From: Metapseudomonas otitidis
GTDB lineage: Bacteria > Pseudomonadota > Gammaproteobacteria > Pseudomonadales > Pseudomonadaceae
Assembly: GCF_900111835.1 (NCBI RefSeq)
Contig: NZ_FOJP01000003.1
Location: 1 to 64,000 of the forward strand
Length of the DNA stretch: 64,000 nucleotides
Reading direction: 5' to 3'
The position numbers and the translations under genes were made by a program. This document shows positions 19,606 to 28,591 of the stretch, piece after piece. The first letter of the stretch is position 1, and the number at the start of each line of letters is the position of its first letter. The notes under the pieces were generated by a model. That model saw only the letters and a program-made list of their open reading frames with translations, searched no databases and was not told the DNA's origin.

Positions 19606-20409
19606 ATGGACAGCCTGTTCAGGGAGGTCGGCCTGCATGCCGGCCTGGGCCGTACCGTCGAGCACCTCGGCGGCGAGCGGTTCTGGAAGCAGCTGATCCT
19701 GCTGCTGCACCAGTGGCTGCCGTTCGACAACGCGCTGGCGGCCTACTACCCCGCCCAGGGCGCGCCGCAGCCCCTGGAGGAGTACGACGCCGAGCCGGAA
19801 GGCACACCCACCGCCATGCCGGCCTACCTCAGCGGGCCCTACCTGCTCGACCCCTTCTACCAGGCGTGCCGGGAAGGGCTGCCCAGCGGCTTCTACCGCC
19901 TGGAGGAAGTGGCGCCGGACCACTTCCGCCAGAGCGAGTACTACCTCAGCTACTTCCACGACAACGTGCTGGAAGACGAGGTGCAGTTCATCGCGCAGCT
20001 CCCCGGCGCGGGCAGCCTGTCCCTGTCACTGGGCATGCGAAAGCGGTTCGATGCGGCGGAATGCGGCCTTGCGGCCCTGGTGGCGCCCTGGGTGCTGGCG
20101 CTGATGCAGCAGCACTGGCGCCAGCGCCTGCAGGCTCGCGACCCGGCCAGCCAGGACCAGGTGGCCTCGCAGGTGCGCGATGCCCTCAGCCAGTTCGGCG
20201 CGGGGGTGTTGTCGGAGCGGGAGCTGGAGATCGCCCGGCTGATCCTGCGGGGCTATTCGAGCAAGGCGATGGCGGAGCGACTGGCCATCTCGCCGGACAC
20301 GGTGAAGGTCCACCGCCGGCATCTCTACGCCAAGCTGGACATCTCCTCCCAGCCGGAGCTGTTCTCGCTGTTCATCCAGGCCCTGGGGCACGACCCGGAG
20401 AACCCATGA
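19606..20409 (+). CDS. LuxR-type transcriptional regulator
   Basis: The 267-residue protein has a C-terminal GerE/LuxR helix-turn-helix at about 200-258 (LSERELEIARLILRGYSSKA, ISPDTVKVHRRHLYAKLDI). The N-terminal 190 residues resemble neither an autoinducer-binding domain nor a receiver domain, so the signal is unknown. I start at ATG 19606 with GGAG ahead; the open frame extends far upstream only as a shadow of the permease gene. It is divergent from the permease-aminopeptidase unit, with a palindrome in the shared region, so it most likely regulates that unit. Confidence 0.85.
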   Translation: MDSLFREVGLHAGLGRTVEHLGGERFWKQLILLLHQWLPFDNALAAYYPAQGAPQPLEEYDAEPEGTPTAMPAYLSGPYLLDPFYQACREGLPSGFYRLEEVAPDHFRQSEYYLSYFHDNVLEDEVQFIAQLPGAGSLSLSLGMRKRFDAAECGLAALVAPWVLALMQQHWRQRLQARDPASQDQVASQVRDALSQFGAGVLSERELEIARLILRGYSSKAMAERLAISPDTVKVHRRHLYAKLDISSQPELFSLFIQALGHDPENP

Positions 20410-20431
20410 GGCAAGCCGTGAGTCCCGCCCC

Positions 20432-20995
20432 TCAGTCGAAGGCGTCGGCCCACTGGGCGAACTGCATGCACAGGCCGAAGCTGGTCACGTCACGGGTGTC
20501 GGCCATGCAGTTGACCGCCATGCGCGGCGTACCGCCCTTGACGTAGTCGGACACACAGGCCCGCTCGTTGCGCTTGAGCAGCTTGTAGGCGGTGTCGAAC
20601 TTGTACATGGCCTCGTCCAGCTGGGCCTGGGTGATGCGCTTCTGGCGTACACGCTCACGCCCGAGCTGCTGGGCCTCACGGATCAGCGACGGCATGCGCG
20701 AGATGGCGGCCGCGCACTGCACCACGCCTTTCTGCTGGAGCTGGCCGGGGTTGAGGTCGTCCTCATCGTCCAGGTCCAGTCCACTGGAAGACTTCGAACG
20801 GGAGGTCAGCTCGCTGTCGTCGAGGCCCTGCATGGTGTTCACCTGCAGCCTCTCTTCATGGACGTTGCGGCTTTCCGGCGGCGGGGTGTCGGTGAAATGC
20901 ACGCGGCCCTGCTCGTCTCGCCATTGGTAGACCTGAGCGCTGGCAGGCAGGGAAAGGACGATGGCCAAGGTGGCCAGGCAGGCGCGAGCGAACAT
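20432..20995 (-). CDS. Exported DUF4124-domain protein
   Basis: The 187-residue protein has a signal peptide (MFARACLATLAIVLSLPASA, cleaved near residue 20) followed directly by the DUF4124 motif QVYQWRDEQGRVHFTDTPPP. The remainder is a charged low-complexity region (about 55-80) and a helical C-terminal domain with three cysteines. DUF4124 proteins are common periplasmic or envelope proteins of gammaproteobacteria with no known function. It is likely monocistronic. A CRP/Vfr-like palindrome lies 80 bp upstream. Confidence 0.8.
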   Translation of the reverse strand: MFARACLATLAIVLSLPASAQVYQWRDEQGRVHFTDTPPPESRNVHEERLQVNTMQGLDDSELTSRSKSSSGLDLDDEDDLNPGQLQQKGVVQCAAAISRMPSLIREAQQLGRERVRQKRITQAQLDEAMYKFDTAYKLLKRNERACVSDYVKGGTPRMAVNCMADTRDVTSFGLCMQFAQWADAFD

Positions 20996-21075
20996 CCATG
21001 TGCTCCGGAGATATCAAAACGCCAGCAACTTACCTAAGCGCCCGGATGCTGTCCATGGCCCTGCGAGCCGCCCTT

Positions 21076-21091
21076 TGTGACGCAGGTCACG
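21076..21091. promoter_or_regulatory. Candidate CRP/Vfr-type site
   Basis: TGTGACGCAGGTCACG fits the TGTGA-N6-TCACA pattern in 9 of 10 conserved positions. It lies about 80 bp upstream of the DUF4124 gene start and overlaps the stop of the lipoprotein gene. The match may be chance. Confidence 0.35.
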
Positions 21092-21470
21092 GATGGCGAC
21101 GACCCAGCCCGGCGGGCACGCCGGAGGCGTCGGTGGGCTGCCAGGGACCGTCGGCGCCGTTGGACCAGCTCCAGCCGCCATCCCAGCGGTAGTAGGTGCG
21201 TTCGCGGTAATAGAGCTCGCCCCGCCCTTCCAGCACATACACCCCGAGGGTGTTGTCCCAGTAGCAGGCCGCGCCGGGTGGCGGGGCATAGCGGGGGTGG
21301 GTCTTCATGCGGGTCACCCGCGGGGTTGGCGCAGGGGCCGGGGTGACGCGCGGCGGTGTTGCCGCGGGCCCCTGGGCAGGCGGCTGGCCTGCCGGGGCGG
21401 GAGGCCGGAGGGTACAGCCGGCCAGGGTGACGAGCAGGCAGGCCAGGGACAGTCGAAGGGTCGCGTGCAT
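21087..21470 (-). CDS. Small proline-rich lipoprotein of unknown function
   Basis: The 127-residue product begins with a lipoprotein signal peptide; LVTLAGC is a lipobox with the lipidated cysteine at residue 19. A proline/alanine/threonine-rich linker (about 20-60) follows, then a short aromatic domain (ACYWDNTLGVYVLEGRGELYYRERTYYRWDGGW, read here in parts) that may be an SH3-like or wall-facing fold. I do not recognise the family. It is 23 bp downstream of ccmI and could be read through from the ccm operon. Confidence 0.7.
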   Translation of the reverse strand: MHATLRLSLACLLVTLAGCTLRPPAPAGQPPAQGPAATPPRVTPAPAPTPRVTRMKTHPRYAPPPGAACYWDNTLGVYVLEGRGELYYRERTYYRWDGGWSWSNGADGPWQPTDASGVPAGLGRRHP

Positions 21471-21493
21471 GGCCGCCGGCTCCGATGGGGTTG

Positions 21494-22702
21494 TCAGGGC
21501 TGATCCGGGCTGTCGATGGTCAACTGCTGCGGATCCTCGGTAGCACTAGACAACGCCGGGCCGCGTCCGATCCATTCACCGCTCTTGGCATTGCCTTCAC
21601 GGGATACACGGGCGACCAGTTGCACCTGCGGGAAGTTGGAGATCTTCAGTTGCGGCATCATCGCGTCGGCGTCGCTGAGCACCACCTCGGCCGGCAGGTC
21701 CTTCACCGTCAGGCGCTTGACGGCCAGCGGCATGGGCGGACCTTCGGCGGCGCGGGCGAAGATGAACACCGTGTCGCCCGGCTGCACCTTGTCTTTCAGT
21801 GCGGCGGCCAGGTCGACGCGGACCTTCAGCTGCGGCATGGACTTGGTGAGCGTCTCGCGCTCGGGCAGGGTTTCGCCGTTCTCGGCCAGCCGCTCGCGGG
21901 CCCGGTCGATCCCACCTTGCAGGGCAGCGCGGGACGGGTCGTCCTGGGGCAGCACGGCGATCAGGCGTTCCCAGTAGCCGATGGCGTCCTTGAAGCGGCC
22001 TTCCTCGAAACCGGCGATGCCCAGCAGGCCCAGGCTGGTGACCTCGTTGGGGTCCGCCTTGAGGGCGTCTTCGGTCAGCGCCTGGACTTCAGGGGTGAAA
22101 CGCTTCTGGCTGGCGAAGTACAGCGCCTGGGCCCACTGGCCGAGCAGCTCGGGCTGACGGCCGGCGATCTGCACCGCGCGCTCGTAGGCCTTGGCGGCAT
22201 CGACCGGGCGCTCCTGGGCCATGTAGGTACGGCCGAGGAAGTACCAGCCTTCGGCGGAATCCGGCTGGGCCTGCACGGCCTTTTCCAGGCGCGCGGTCAT
22301 TTCCTCGATGGTGCGCGGCTGTTCGCGCATTTCGCGGGCCAGCTGGACCTTGTCGCTGGAACCCCAGTGGGCATACAGGCCAAGGCCTAGGGCCGGCACC
22401 AGCAGTGCGGCGAGCAGCGGCAGCGCACGCCCCAGGCGAGCACTGCGGTCGGCGGCGGCGCCCTCGGTATCGGCCAGCAGTTCGCGGGCCGCTTCGGCGC
22501 GACCGGCCTCCAGCTGGGCCTCGGTAAGGGTGCCGGCCTCGTGCTGGGCCTGCAATTCGGCCAGGCGCTCCTGGTACAGGGCGACGTTGAGGGCGGTTCG
22601 GTCTTCCTCGGCCTGGGCCTTGCGGCCGCGCAGCACGGGAATCAGTAGGAATGCCAGGGCGACCAGCAACAGCAGGCCGGCGGCGAGCCAGAAATCGATC
22701 AT
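21494..22702 (-). CDS. ccmI: Cytochrome c maturation protein CcmI (CycH)
   Basis: CcmI is the apocytochrome chaperone that presents the CXXCH region to the heme ligation complex. The 402-residue protein has an N-terminal membrane segment, a cytoplasmic loop with [18 protein letters not shown] (the usual CcmI start), a second membrane segment near 95-115, then a periplasmic TPR region ([27 protein letters not shown]) and a C-terminal globular domain. Its ATG overlaps the ccmH stop by one base (TGATG). It is the last gene of the ccm operon. Confidence 0.92.
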   Translation of the reverse strand: MIDFWLAAGLLLLVALAFLLIPVLRGRKAQAEEDRTALNVALYQERLAELQAQHEAGTLTEAQLEAGRAEAARELLADTEGAAADRSARLGRALPLLAALLVPALGLGLYAHWGSSDKVQLAREMREQPRTIEEMTARLEKAVQAQPDSAEGWYFLGRTYMAQERPVDAAKAYERAVQIAGRQPELLGQWAQALYFASQKRFTPEVQALTEDALKADPNEVTSLGLLGIAGFEEGRFKDAIGYWERLIAVLPQDDPSRAALQGGIDRARERLAENGETLPERETLTKSMPQLKVRVDLAAALKDKVQPGDTVFIFARAAEGPPMPLAVKRLTVKDLPAEVVLSDADAMMPQLKISNFPQVQLVARVSREGNAKSGEWIGRGPALSSATEDPQQLTIDSPDQP

Positions 22703-23187
22703 CAGCGGTTCTTGTCCTGAGTCTCTTGATTGAGCAGCGCATCCAGACGGGCGCGCTCATCGCTGGAAAGCAGTGCATCACCCGGCGCGTTCTCGACGCG
22801 GCGACGGCGCAGCACGATCACCCCGAGCACCAGCAGGCCGCCGGCCAGCAGGCCAGCCGGGCCGTACCAGAGCAGCAGCGTGCGGCCGTTCACCGGGGGC
22901 TTGTAGCGCACGAAGTCGCCGTAGCGGGCCACCAGGAAGTCGACGATCTCGTCATTGCTCTTGCCCGCTTCGAGCATGCGGTAGATCTCGCGGCGCAGGT
23001 CGGTGGCGATAGGGGCGTTGGAGTCGGCGATGTTCTGGTTCTGGCACTTGGGGCAGCGCAGTTCTTCGGTGAGCACACGGAAGCGCTCGCGCTCGGCTTC
23101 GTCACGGAACTCGTAGGTGTCGATGGCCGCGCGGGCGACGCCGGTGAGGGCAAGGCCGAGGGCCAGGGTGGCGAGCAGGCGCTTCAT
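22702..23187 (-). CDS. ccmH: Cytochrome c maturation thiol-oxidoreductase CcmH
   Basis: CcmH keeps the apocytochrome CXXCH cysteines reduced for heme attachment. The 161-residue protein has a signal peptide (to about residue 20), the redox motif [16 protein letters not shown] (C45 and C48), and a C-terminal transmembrane anchor. The start is the ATG ending at 23187, which overlaps the ccmG stop by four bases. This is the short CcmH form, with the TPR part encoded separately as ccmI, as is usual in Pseudomonas. Confidence 0.95.
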   Translation of the reverse strand: MKRLLATLALGLALTGVARAAIDTYEFRDEAERERFRVLTEELRCPKCQNQNIADSNAPIATDLRREIYRMLEAGKSNDEIVDFLVARYGDFVRYKPPVNGRTLLLWYGPAGLLAGGLLVLGVIVLRRRRVENAPGDALLSSDERARLDALLNQETQDKNR

Positions 23188-23720
23188 TGGCCGGCCTCGT
23201 CGACCAGGGACTGGTACAGCGGCGCCAGCTGCTCGCGCCAGACGACCTCGTCGATCACACCGACGAACTTGTGGCGGATGATGCCGTCCTTGTCGATCAG
23301 GAAGGTCTCGGGGGCGCCGTAGACGCCCAGGTCCAGGCCGAGGCTGCCCTGCTCGTCGCGGATGTCCAGCTGATAGGGGTTGTGGAACTCCTTCAGCCAC
23401 TTGAGGGCGGCGGCGTTGTCGTCCTTGTAGTTGACGCCGTAGATGGTCACGCCCATCTGCGACAGCTTGTTCAGCACCGGGTGCTCGACCCGGCAGGAGA
23501 TGCACCAGGTGCCCCAGACGTTGACCAGCGCGGGCTTGCCCTTGAGGTCGGCCTCGGTCAGCGTGCGCGCGCCGTCCACGGCCGGCAGGCTGAACGCGGG
23601 GAAGGGCTTGCCGATCAGCGCCGAGGGCAGCTCGGCGGGGTCGAGGAACAACCCGCGGTAGAGGAACACCGCCACGCCGAGGAAGATCGCCAGCGGCAGC
23701 AACAGGATCAGGCGCTTCAT
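23184..23720 (-). CDS. ccmG: Thiol:disulfide interchange protein CcmG (DsbE)
   Basis: This 178-residue thioredoxin-like protein is anchored by an N-terminal membrane helix (residues 3-22), has the motif WGTWCISCRVEHP (C73-X2-C76), and contains the GVNYKDD and YGAPETFLIDKDG segments specific to DsbE. It reduces CcmH or apocytochrome in the periplasm. It overlaps both neighbours by four bases. Confidence 0.95.
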   Translation of the reverse strand: MKRLILLLPLAIFLGVAVFLYRGLFLDPAELPSALIGKPFPAFSLPAVDGARTLTEADLKGKPALVNVWGTWCISCRVEHPVLNKLSQMGVTIYGVNYKDDNAAALKWLKEFHNPYQLDIRDEQGSLGLDLGVYGAPETFLIDKDGIIRHKFVGVIDEVVWREQLAPLYQSLVDEAGQ

Positions 23721-25690
23721 GCTTGAGCTCCAGCCAGGCCCAGGGCGTCACGCACCCGGGTCTTCACCTTGACCCGGTAGCGCGGGTCGAATGCCGCCAG
23801 GACGCCGCCCAGGCCCATCAGCAGGCCACCGAGCCAGATCCAGCGGACGAACGGTTTGACGTGCACGCGCACGGCCCAGGCGCCATCACCCAGGGGCTCG
23901 CCGAGGGCGACGTAGAGGTCGCGGGTGAAGCCGGCGTCGATGCCGGCCTCGGTCATCATCGACTGCTGCACGGTGTACAGGCGCTTCTCCGGGTGCAGCA
24001 CGGCGATCTGCCGATCACCGTCGAGGACACGGACGGTGCCCTTGTCGGAGGTGAAGTTGGGGCCTTCGTGGTGGGCTGCGCCCTCGAACACGAAGCGGTA
24101 GCCGCCCAGCTCCACCGACTCGCCGGGGGACAGGCGCAGGTCACGCTCGGCGCTGTACTGGCTGGAAAGCACGACGCCGAGGGCACACACGGCGATGCCG
24201 GCGTGGGCCAGCTGCATGCCCCAGTAGCTGCGGGTCAGGCTGCGGGCGCCCTTGAGCAGGCCCTTGTGGCGGGTCTTGTCGAGCAGGTCGCGGACGCCGG
24301 CCAGCAGCACCCAGGCGGACAGGCAGCCAACCGCCAGCACCGCCCAGTGGAAATCCCCCAGGACGAACGCTGCGAGCACGCCCAGCACCAGGCTGCCCAC
24401 CAGCACCGGGCCGAGCATGCCCACCAGCCACTTCACCGGGGTGTCCTTCCAGCGCACCAGCACGCCCACGGCGATCACCACCATCAGCAGGGCCATCAGC
24501 GGCAGGAACAGGGCATTGAAGTACGGCGGGCCGACGGAGAGCTTGGCGCCGGACAGCGCGTCCAGCACCAGCGGGTAGAGGGTGCCCAGCAGGATCATGG
24601 CGGCGGTCACCACCAGCACCAGGTTGTTGACCAGCAGCAGCGTCTCGCGGGACCAGAGGGCGAAGCCCACCTGGCTCTTGACCACCGGCGCGCGGATGGC
24701 GAACAGGGTCAGCGAGCTGCCCACCACGGCCAGCAGGAAGCCGAGGATGAACACGCCCCGCTCCGGGTCGGCGGCAAAGGCGTGCACCGAAGTCAGCACG
24801 CCGGAACGGACCAAGAAGGTACCCAGCAGGCTGAGGGAGAAGGCGGCGATGGCCAGCAGCACGGTCCAGCTCTTGAATACGCCACGCTTCTCGGTGACGG
24901 CCAGGGAGTGGATCAGCGCGGTGCCGACCAGCCAGGGCATGAAGGAGGCGTTCTCCACCGGGTCCCAGAACCACCAGCCCCCCCAGCCGAGTTCGTAGTA
25001 GGCCCACCAGGAGCCGAGCACGATGCCGACGCTGAGGAAGGCCCAGGCGATGATGGTCCACGGACGCGACCAGCGCGCCCAGGCGGCGTCCAGGCGACCG
25101 CCGAGCAGCGCGGCGATGGCGAAGGCGAAGGCCACCGAGAAGCCGACGTAGCCCATGTAGAGCATCGGCGGGTGGACGATCAGGCCGAAGTCCTGCAGCA
25201 GCGGGTTCAGGTCGTTGCCGTCGGCCGGCATGTTCGGCAGCAGGCGCTTGAAGGGGTTGGAGGTGATGATCAGGAACGACAGGAAGCCGATGCTGATCAT
25301 GCCCATCACGCCCAGGACGCGGGCCAGCATCACCTCGGGCAGTTGCCGGGAGAACACCGAGACGGCGAAGGTCCAACCGCCGAGGATCAGCGCCCAGAGC
25401 AGCAGCGAGCCCTCGTGGGCACCCCATACGGCGCTGAACTTGTAGTACCAGGGCAGCGCGCTGTTGGAGTTGCTGGCGACGTAGGCGACCGAGAAATCGT
25501 CGCTCATGAAGGCCCAGGTGAGGCAGCCGAAGGAGAACGCCAGGAAGGCGAACTGCCCCCAGGCGGCCGGTTGCGCCAGGCTCATCCACTGCCGGTCGCC
25601 GCGCCAGGCGCCGATCATCGGCAGGGTGGCCTGCACGGCAGCCATGCACAGGGCGAGGATCAGGGCCAGGTGGCCGAGTTCGGGAATCAT
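23717..25690 (-). CDS. ccmF: Heme lyase subunit CcmF
   Basis: CcmF attaches heme from CcmE to apocytochrome c. The 657-residue polytopic protein contains the WWD domain GWGGWWFWDPVENASFMPWL (around 230-250) and the conserved WGAHEGSLLLWALIL segment near residue 90, with a large periplasmic domain before the last membrane helix. It overlaps ccmG by four bases and lies three bases after ccmE. Confidence 0.96.
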   Translation of the reverse strand: MIPELGHLALILALCMAAVQATLPMIGAWRGDRQWMSLAQPAAWGQFAFLAFSFGCLTWAFMSDDFSVAYVASNSNSALPWYYKFSAVWGAHEGSLLLWALILGGWTFAVSVFSRQLPEVMLARVLGVMGMISIGFLSFLIITSNPFKRLLPNMPADGNDLNPLLQDFGLIVHPPMLYMGYVGFSVAFAFAIAALLGGRLDAAWARWSRPWTIIAWAFLSVGIVLGSWWAYYELGWGGWWFWDPVENASFMPWLVGTALIHSLAVTEKRGVFKSWTVLLAIAAFSLSLLGTFLVRSGVLTSVHAFAADPERGVFILGFLLAVVGSSLTLFAIRAPVVKSQVGFALWSRETLLLVNNLVLVVTAAMILLGTLYPLVLDALSGAKLSVGPPYFNALFLPLMALLMVVIAVGVLVRWKDTPVKWLVGMLGPVLVGSLVLGVLAAFVLGDFHWAVLAVGCLSAWVLLAGVRDLLDKTRHKGLLKGARSLTRSYWGMQLAHAGIAVCALGVVLSSQYSAERDLRLSPGESVELGGYRFVFEGAAHHEGPNFTSDKGTVRVLDGDRQIAVLHPEKRLYTVQQSMMTEAGIDAGFTRDLYVALGEPLGDGAWAVRVHVKPFVRWIWLGGLLMGLGGVLAAFDPRYRVKVKTRVRDALGLAGAQA

Positions 25691-25693
25691 CGA

Positions 25694-26143
25694 TCAGCCC
25701 TCTTTCTTCTCAGGCAGGTTGCCGCTTTCCTTGAGGGCCTTGGTGACCTCCGGCGGCATGTACTTCTCGTCGTGCTTGGCCAGCACCTCGTCAGCCACCA
25801 GCACGCCCTGCCCGTCCAGCTTGCCCAGGGCGACGATGCCCTGCCCTTCGCGGAACAGGTCGGGGAGGATGCCGTGGTAGCGGATGGTGACGCTCTTGGC
25901 GAAGTCGGTGACCACGAACTCGACGTCGAGGGAGTCGCCGGTGCGCTTGACCGAGCCTTCGGCCACCATGCCGCCGGCGCGGATGCGAGTGTCCTGGGGG
26001 GCTTCGCCGTTGGCGATCTGGGTGGGGGTGTAGAACAGGTTGATGTTCTGCTGCAGCGCCGACAACGCCAGCGCCACGGCGATCCCCACCCCGGCGAGGA
26101 TGGCCAGGATGATGAACAGGCGCTTCTTGCGGATCGGATTCAC
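25694..26143 (-). CDS. ccmE: Heme chaperone CcmE
   Basis: The 149-residue protein has one N-terminal membrane anchor and a periplasmic beta-barrel domain. The heme-binding histidine is in [10 protein letters not shown] (H124, with Y128), the HXXXY motif of bacterial CcmE. The [20 protein letters not shown] strand region is typical. The start is GTG at 26143, overlapping the ccmD stop. CcmE carries heme from CcmABCD to CcmF. Confidence 0.95.
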   Translation of the reverse strand: MNPIRKKRLFIILAILAGVGIAVALALSALQQNINLFYTPTQIANGEAPQDTRIRAGGMVAEGSVKRTGDSLDVEFVVTDFAKSVTIRYHGILPDLFREGQGIVALGKLDGQGVLVADEVLAKHDEKYMPPEVTKALKESGNLPEKKEG

Positions 26144-26316
26144 TTGCCTTCCTCCCGGCGCAGACGGCGCGCCTCTTCTTTCAGGTAGCGACGCCGGGCT
26201 GCGACCGGCAGCGCGACGTTGAGCGCCAGGACCAGCAGGCTGATGCCGTAGGCGCTCCAGACGTAAAGGCCGTGGTGGCCCATGGCGAGGAACTCGCCGA
26301 ACGATGCAAAACTCAC
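26140..26316 (-). CDS. ccmD: Heme exporter protein CcmD (small membrane protein)
   Basis: This gene is only 58 codons. It starts at GTG (26316, overlapping the ccmC stop as GTGA) with product [20 protein letters not shown]..., continues with one transmembrane helix (about 22-40), and ends in a basic tail ([18 protein letters not shown]). The GHHGLYVW motif ahead of the helix is the CcmD signature. It links CcmC-heme-CcmE to the CcmAB ATPase. Its stop overlaps the ccmE start. Confidence 0.92.
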   Translation of the reverse strand: MSFASFGEFLAMGHHGLYVWSAYGISLLVLALNVALPVAARRRYLKEEARRLRREEGK

Positions 26317-27068
26317 GATGCCTTCTCCACCAGGGCCTTCACCTCGTTGCGCACCCAGGCGGCGCGGGCCTCGCGACGCAGGACTTCAAGGCGCATGCGC
26401 ATCAGCACCACGGCGCCGAAGAAGCAGTAGAAGCCCAGCACCATCAGCAGCAGCGGCACCCACATCTCGGCGGGCATGGCCGGCTTCTCGGTGACGGTGA
26501 AGGTGGCCGGCTGGTGCAGGGTGTTCCACCACTCCACCGAGTACTTGATGATCGGGATGTTGATGACCCCGACGATGGCCAGCACCGCGCAGGCCTTGGC
26601 GGCGCTGTCACGATTGCTGATGGCCTGGCCCAGTGCAATCACACCGAAGTACAGGAACAGGAGGATGAGCATCGACGTCAGTCGGGCATCCCACACCCAC
26701 CAGGCCCCCCAGGTGGGCTTGCCCCACACGGCACCGGTCACCAGGGCGATGAAGGTCATCCAGGCGCCTACCGGCGCGGCGGCCTGCAGGGCGACGTCGG
26801 CCAGCTTCATCTTCCAGACCAGCCCGACCACACCACAGACGGCGAGCATGACGTAGCAGGACTGAGCCAGGAAGGCGGCCGGGACGTGGATGTAGATGAT
26901 CCGGAAGCTGTTGCCCTGCTGGTAGTCCGGCGGTGCGAAGGCCAGGCCCCAGACGGTACCGACGGTGATCAGCAGGGCGGCGCCGACGGCGAACCAGGGG
27001 AGCCAGCGGCCACTGATCTCGTAGAACCATTTCGGCGAACCCAGCTTGTGGAACCAGGTCCAGTTCAT
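26313..27068 (-). CDS. ccmC: Heme handling protein CcmC
   Basis: CcmC loads heme onto CcmE. The 251-residue protein has six membrane segments and the tryptophan-rich periplasmic motif [14 protein letters not shown], with conserved histidines in [10 protein letters not shown] and [10 protein letters not shown] start at the ATG ending at 27068 ([12 protein letters not shown]), which matches family starts; the longer upstream frame runs into ccmB antisense and is not supported. The 71-bp gap to ccmB is the only loose junction in the operon. Confidence 0.95.
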   Translation of the reverse strand: MNWTWFHKLGSPKWFYEISGRWLPWFAVGAALLITVGTVWGLAFAPPDYQQGNSFRIIYIHVPAAFLAQSCYVMLAVCGVVGLVWKMKLADVALQAAAPVGAWMTFIALVTGAVWGKPTWGAWWVWDARLTSMLILLFLYFGVIALGQAISNRDSAAKACAVLAIVGVINIPIIKYSVEWWNTLHQPATFTVTEKPAMPAEMWVPLLLMVLGFYCFFGAVVLMRMRLEVLRREARAAWVRNEVKALVEKAS

Positions 27069-27139
27069 CGGGCCCACCTGCTGGGCACGGAGGCCTGTGC
27101 GGACATCGGCAGTTCTCTCATCAAGGCAACTCTTGTTCG

Positions 27140-27811
27140 TTATTCGCCGACGCTGATGGTCAGGCCGGCGGCTATGGCAAAGGGAGTCAGGGTCACCGCC
27201 AGGGCGGTGAGGCAGCCCAGCCACAACAGGTGGCCGACAGCCGGCAATCCTTGCAGGGCCGCTTGCAGGGCCCCGCTGCCGAGAATCAGCACGGGGATGT
27301 ACAGCGGCAGTATCAGCAGCGCGAGAAGCAGGCCGCCGCGCTTGAGACCAACGGTCAGCGCGGCACCCACCGCACCCAGCAGGCTCAACACCGGCGTGCC
27401 CAGCAGCAGGGAGCCGAGCAGCACCGGCAGGCAGCGGGCGGGCAGGCCCAGCATCAGCGCCAGCAGCGGCGCCAGCAGGACCAGCGCCAGTCCGGAGAAG
27501 AGCCAGTGTGCCAGCACCTTGGCCAGGACCAGAAGCGGCAGGGGGTGCGGCGAAACGACCCACTGTTCCAGCGAGCCGTCCTCGAAATCACTGCGGAAAA
27601 GCCCGTCCAGCGAGAGCAGGACGGCCAACAGGGCCGCTACCCAGACCAGCCCCGGTGAAAGGGTTTGCAACAATTGGCTCTCGGGACCGACCGCCAGGGG
27701 GAACAGGGCGATGACGATGGCGAAGAACACCAGGGGGTTGGCCAGCTCGGCAGGGCGACGGAACAGCAGGCGCGCTTCGCGGGCCATGACCAGGGTGAAG
27801 ACCGATCTCAT
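27140..27811 (-). CDS. ccmB: Heme exporter permease CcmB
   Basis: The 223-residue protein with six membrane helices is the permease partner of CcmA. The start [30 protein letters not shown] and the FEDGSLEQW motif are typical. It overlaps ccmA by four bases. With CcmA it drives release of holo-CcmE from CcmCD. Confidence 0.95.
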   Translation of the reverse strand: MRSVFTLVMAREARLLFRRPAELANPLVFFAIVIALFPLAVGPESQLLQTLSPGLVWVAALLAVLLSLDGLFRSDFEDGSLEQWVVSPHPLPLLVLAKVLAHWLFSGLALVLLAPLLALMLGLPARCLPVLLGSLLLGTPVLSLLGAVGAALTVGLKRGGLLLALLILPLYIPVLILGSGALQAALQGLPAVGHLLWLGCLTALAVTLTPFAIAAGLTISVGE

Positions 27812-28443
27812 GCCGCACGTCGTCCCAGGTCCAGTTCACGGTAGCCCGCCGGCAGGTGGGCGGGGCTGTGGTGGGTGGTGAACACCACCAGGCCGCCACG
27901 CTCGCAGTGCCCGGCCAGGTGCGCCTCGAGCTGGGCGACGCCCTGCTTGTCGAGTGCGGTGTAGGGTTCGTCGAGGATCCACAACGGCGGCGGATCGAGG
28001 TAGAGCCGCGCCAGGGCGACACGACGCTGCTGGCCAGCGGAGAGGGTGTGGCTGGGAACGTCCTCGAATCCACGCAGCCCGACGGCGGCCAGCGCTTCCC
28101 AGATCGCCTCGCGCTCGGCGCTCTGGTGCAGGGCGCAGAGCCAGGTCAGGTTCTCTTCCGGGGTGAGCAGGCCCTTGATGCCGGCGGCATGGCCAATCCA
28201 CAGCAGCTCGCGGGCCAGTTCGGCACGCTGCCGACCGAGGGCGACGCCTTTCAGCAGGATCTCGCCGGAGGTGGGTTGCATCAGGCCGCAGAGCAGGCGC
28301 AGCAGGCTGGTCTTGCCACTGCCGTTGGGTCCGCTGATCTGCAACATTTCCCCGGGTTCGAGCGCCAGGTCCAGCCCTTCGAAGAGCATCCGCCAATCAC
28401 GCTCGCAGGCGAGGTCGAGGGTCTGGAGGTAGGGACTGGTCAC
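27808..28443 (-). CDS. ccmA: ABC transporter ATPase CcmA
   Basis: The 211-residue ABC ATPase has Walker [15 protein letters not shown] (residues 38-51), signature [14 protein letters not shown], Walker [14 protein letters not shown] and an H-loop histidine in FTTHH. It uses a GTG start (28443) in front of [18 protein letters not shown]. It is the first gene of ccmABCDEFGHI, so its promoter must lie in 28444-28591, shared with the divergent FliK-like gene. Confidence 0.95.
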   Translation of the reverse strand: MTSPYLQTLDLACERDWRMLFEGLDLALEPGEMLQISGPNGSGKTSLLRLLCGLMQPTSGEILLKGVALGRQRAELARELLWIGHAAGIKGLLTPEENLTWLCALHQSAEREAIWEALAAVGLRGFEDVPSHTLSAGQQRRVALARLYLDPPPLWILDEPYTALDKQGVAQLEAHLAGHCERGGLVVFTTHHSPAHLPAGYRELDLGRRAA

Positions 28444-28551
28444 GTCAGCGGATACCCTGCGGGGAACTCAAGTGATGGGGTCGCCGGCCGCTATACTGGA
28501 ATCGCGCTCCACCGCCAGCCCGGACGGGGCGGCATTATACATGTCATCCCC

Positions 28552-28571
28552 AGCCCCGAAGGGGGCTTTTT
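28552..28571 (+). terminator. Leader terminator upstream of the FliK-like gene
   Basis: AGCCCC and GGGGCT pair around GAAG, followed by a T-run, in AGCCCCGAAGGGGGCTTTTT, a compact intrinsic terminator on the plus strand. It lies 20 bases before the gene start at 28592 with no gene ahead of it on that strand, so it would act on the leader RNA. Confidence 0.65.
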
Positions 28572-28591
28572 CAACAGGTTGTAACCCTTTG

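Noticed and set aside
19606-20409. Quorum-sensing LuxR receptor
   Set aside because: The N-terminal half lacks the conserved autoinducer-binding aromatic residues and no luxI-like gene is nearby; only the DNA-binding domain is LuxR-type.
23723-26188. An 821-codon open frame on the plus strand opposite ccmF/ccmE
   Set aside because: It is antisense to a well-conserved operon, its translation is rich in H/Q/G/A with no recognisable domain, and long antisense frames are expected in GC-rich Pseudomonas DNA.
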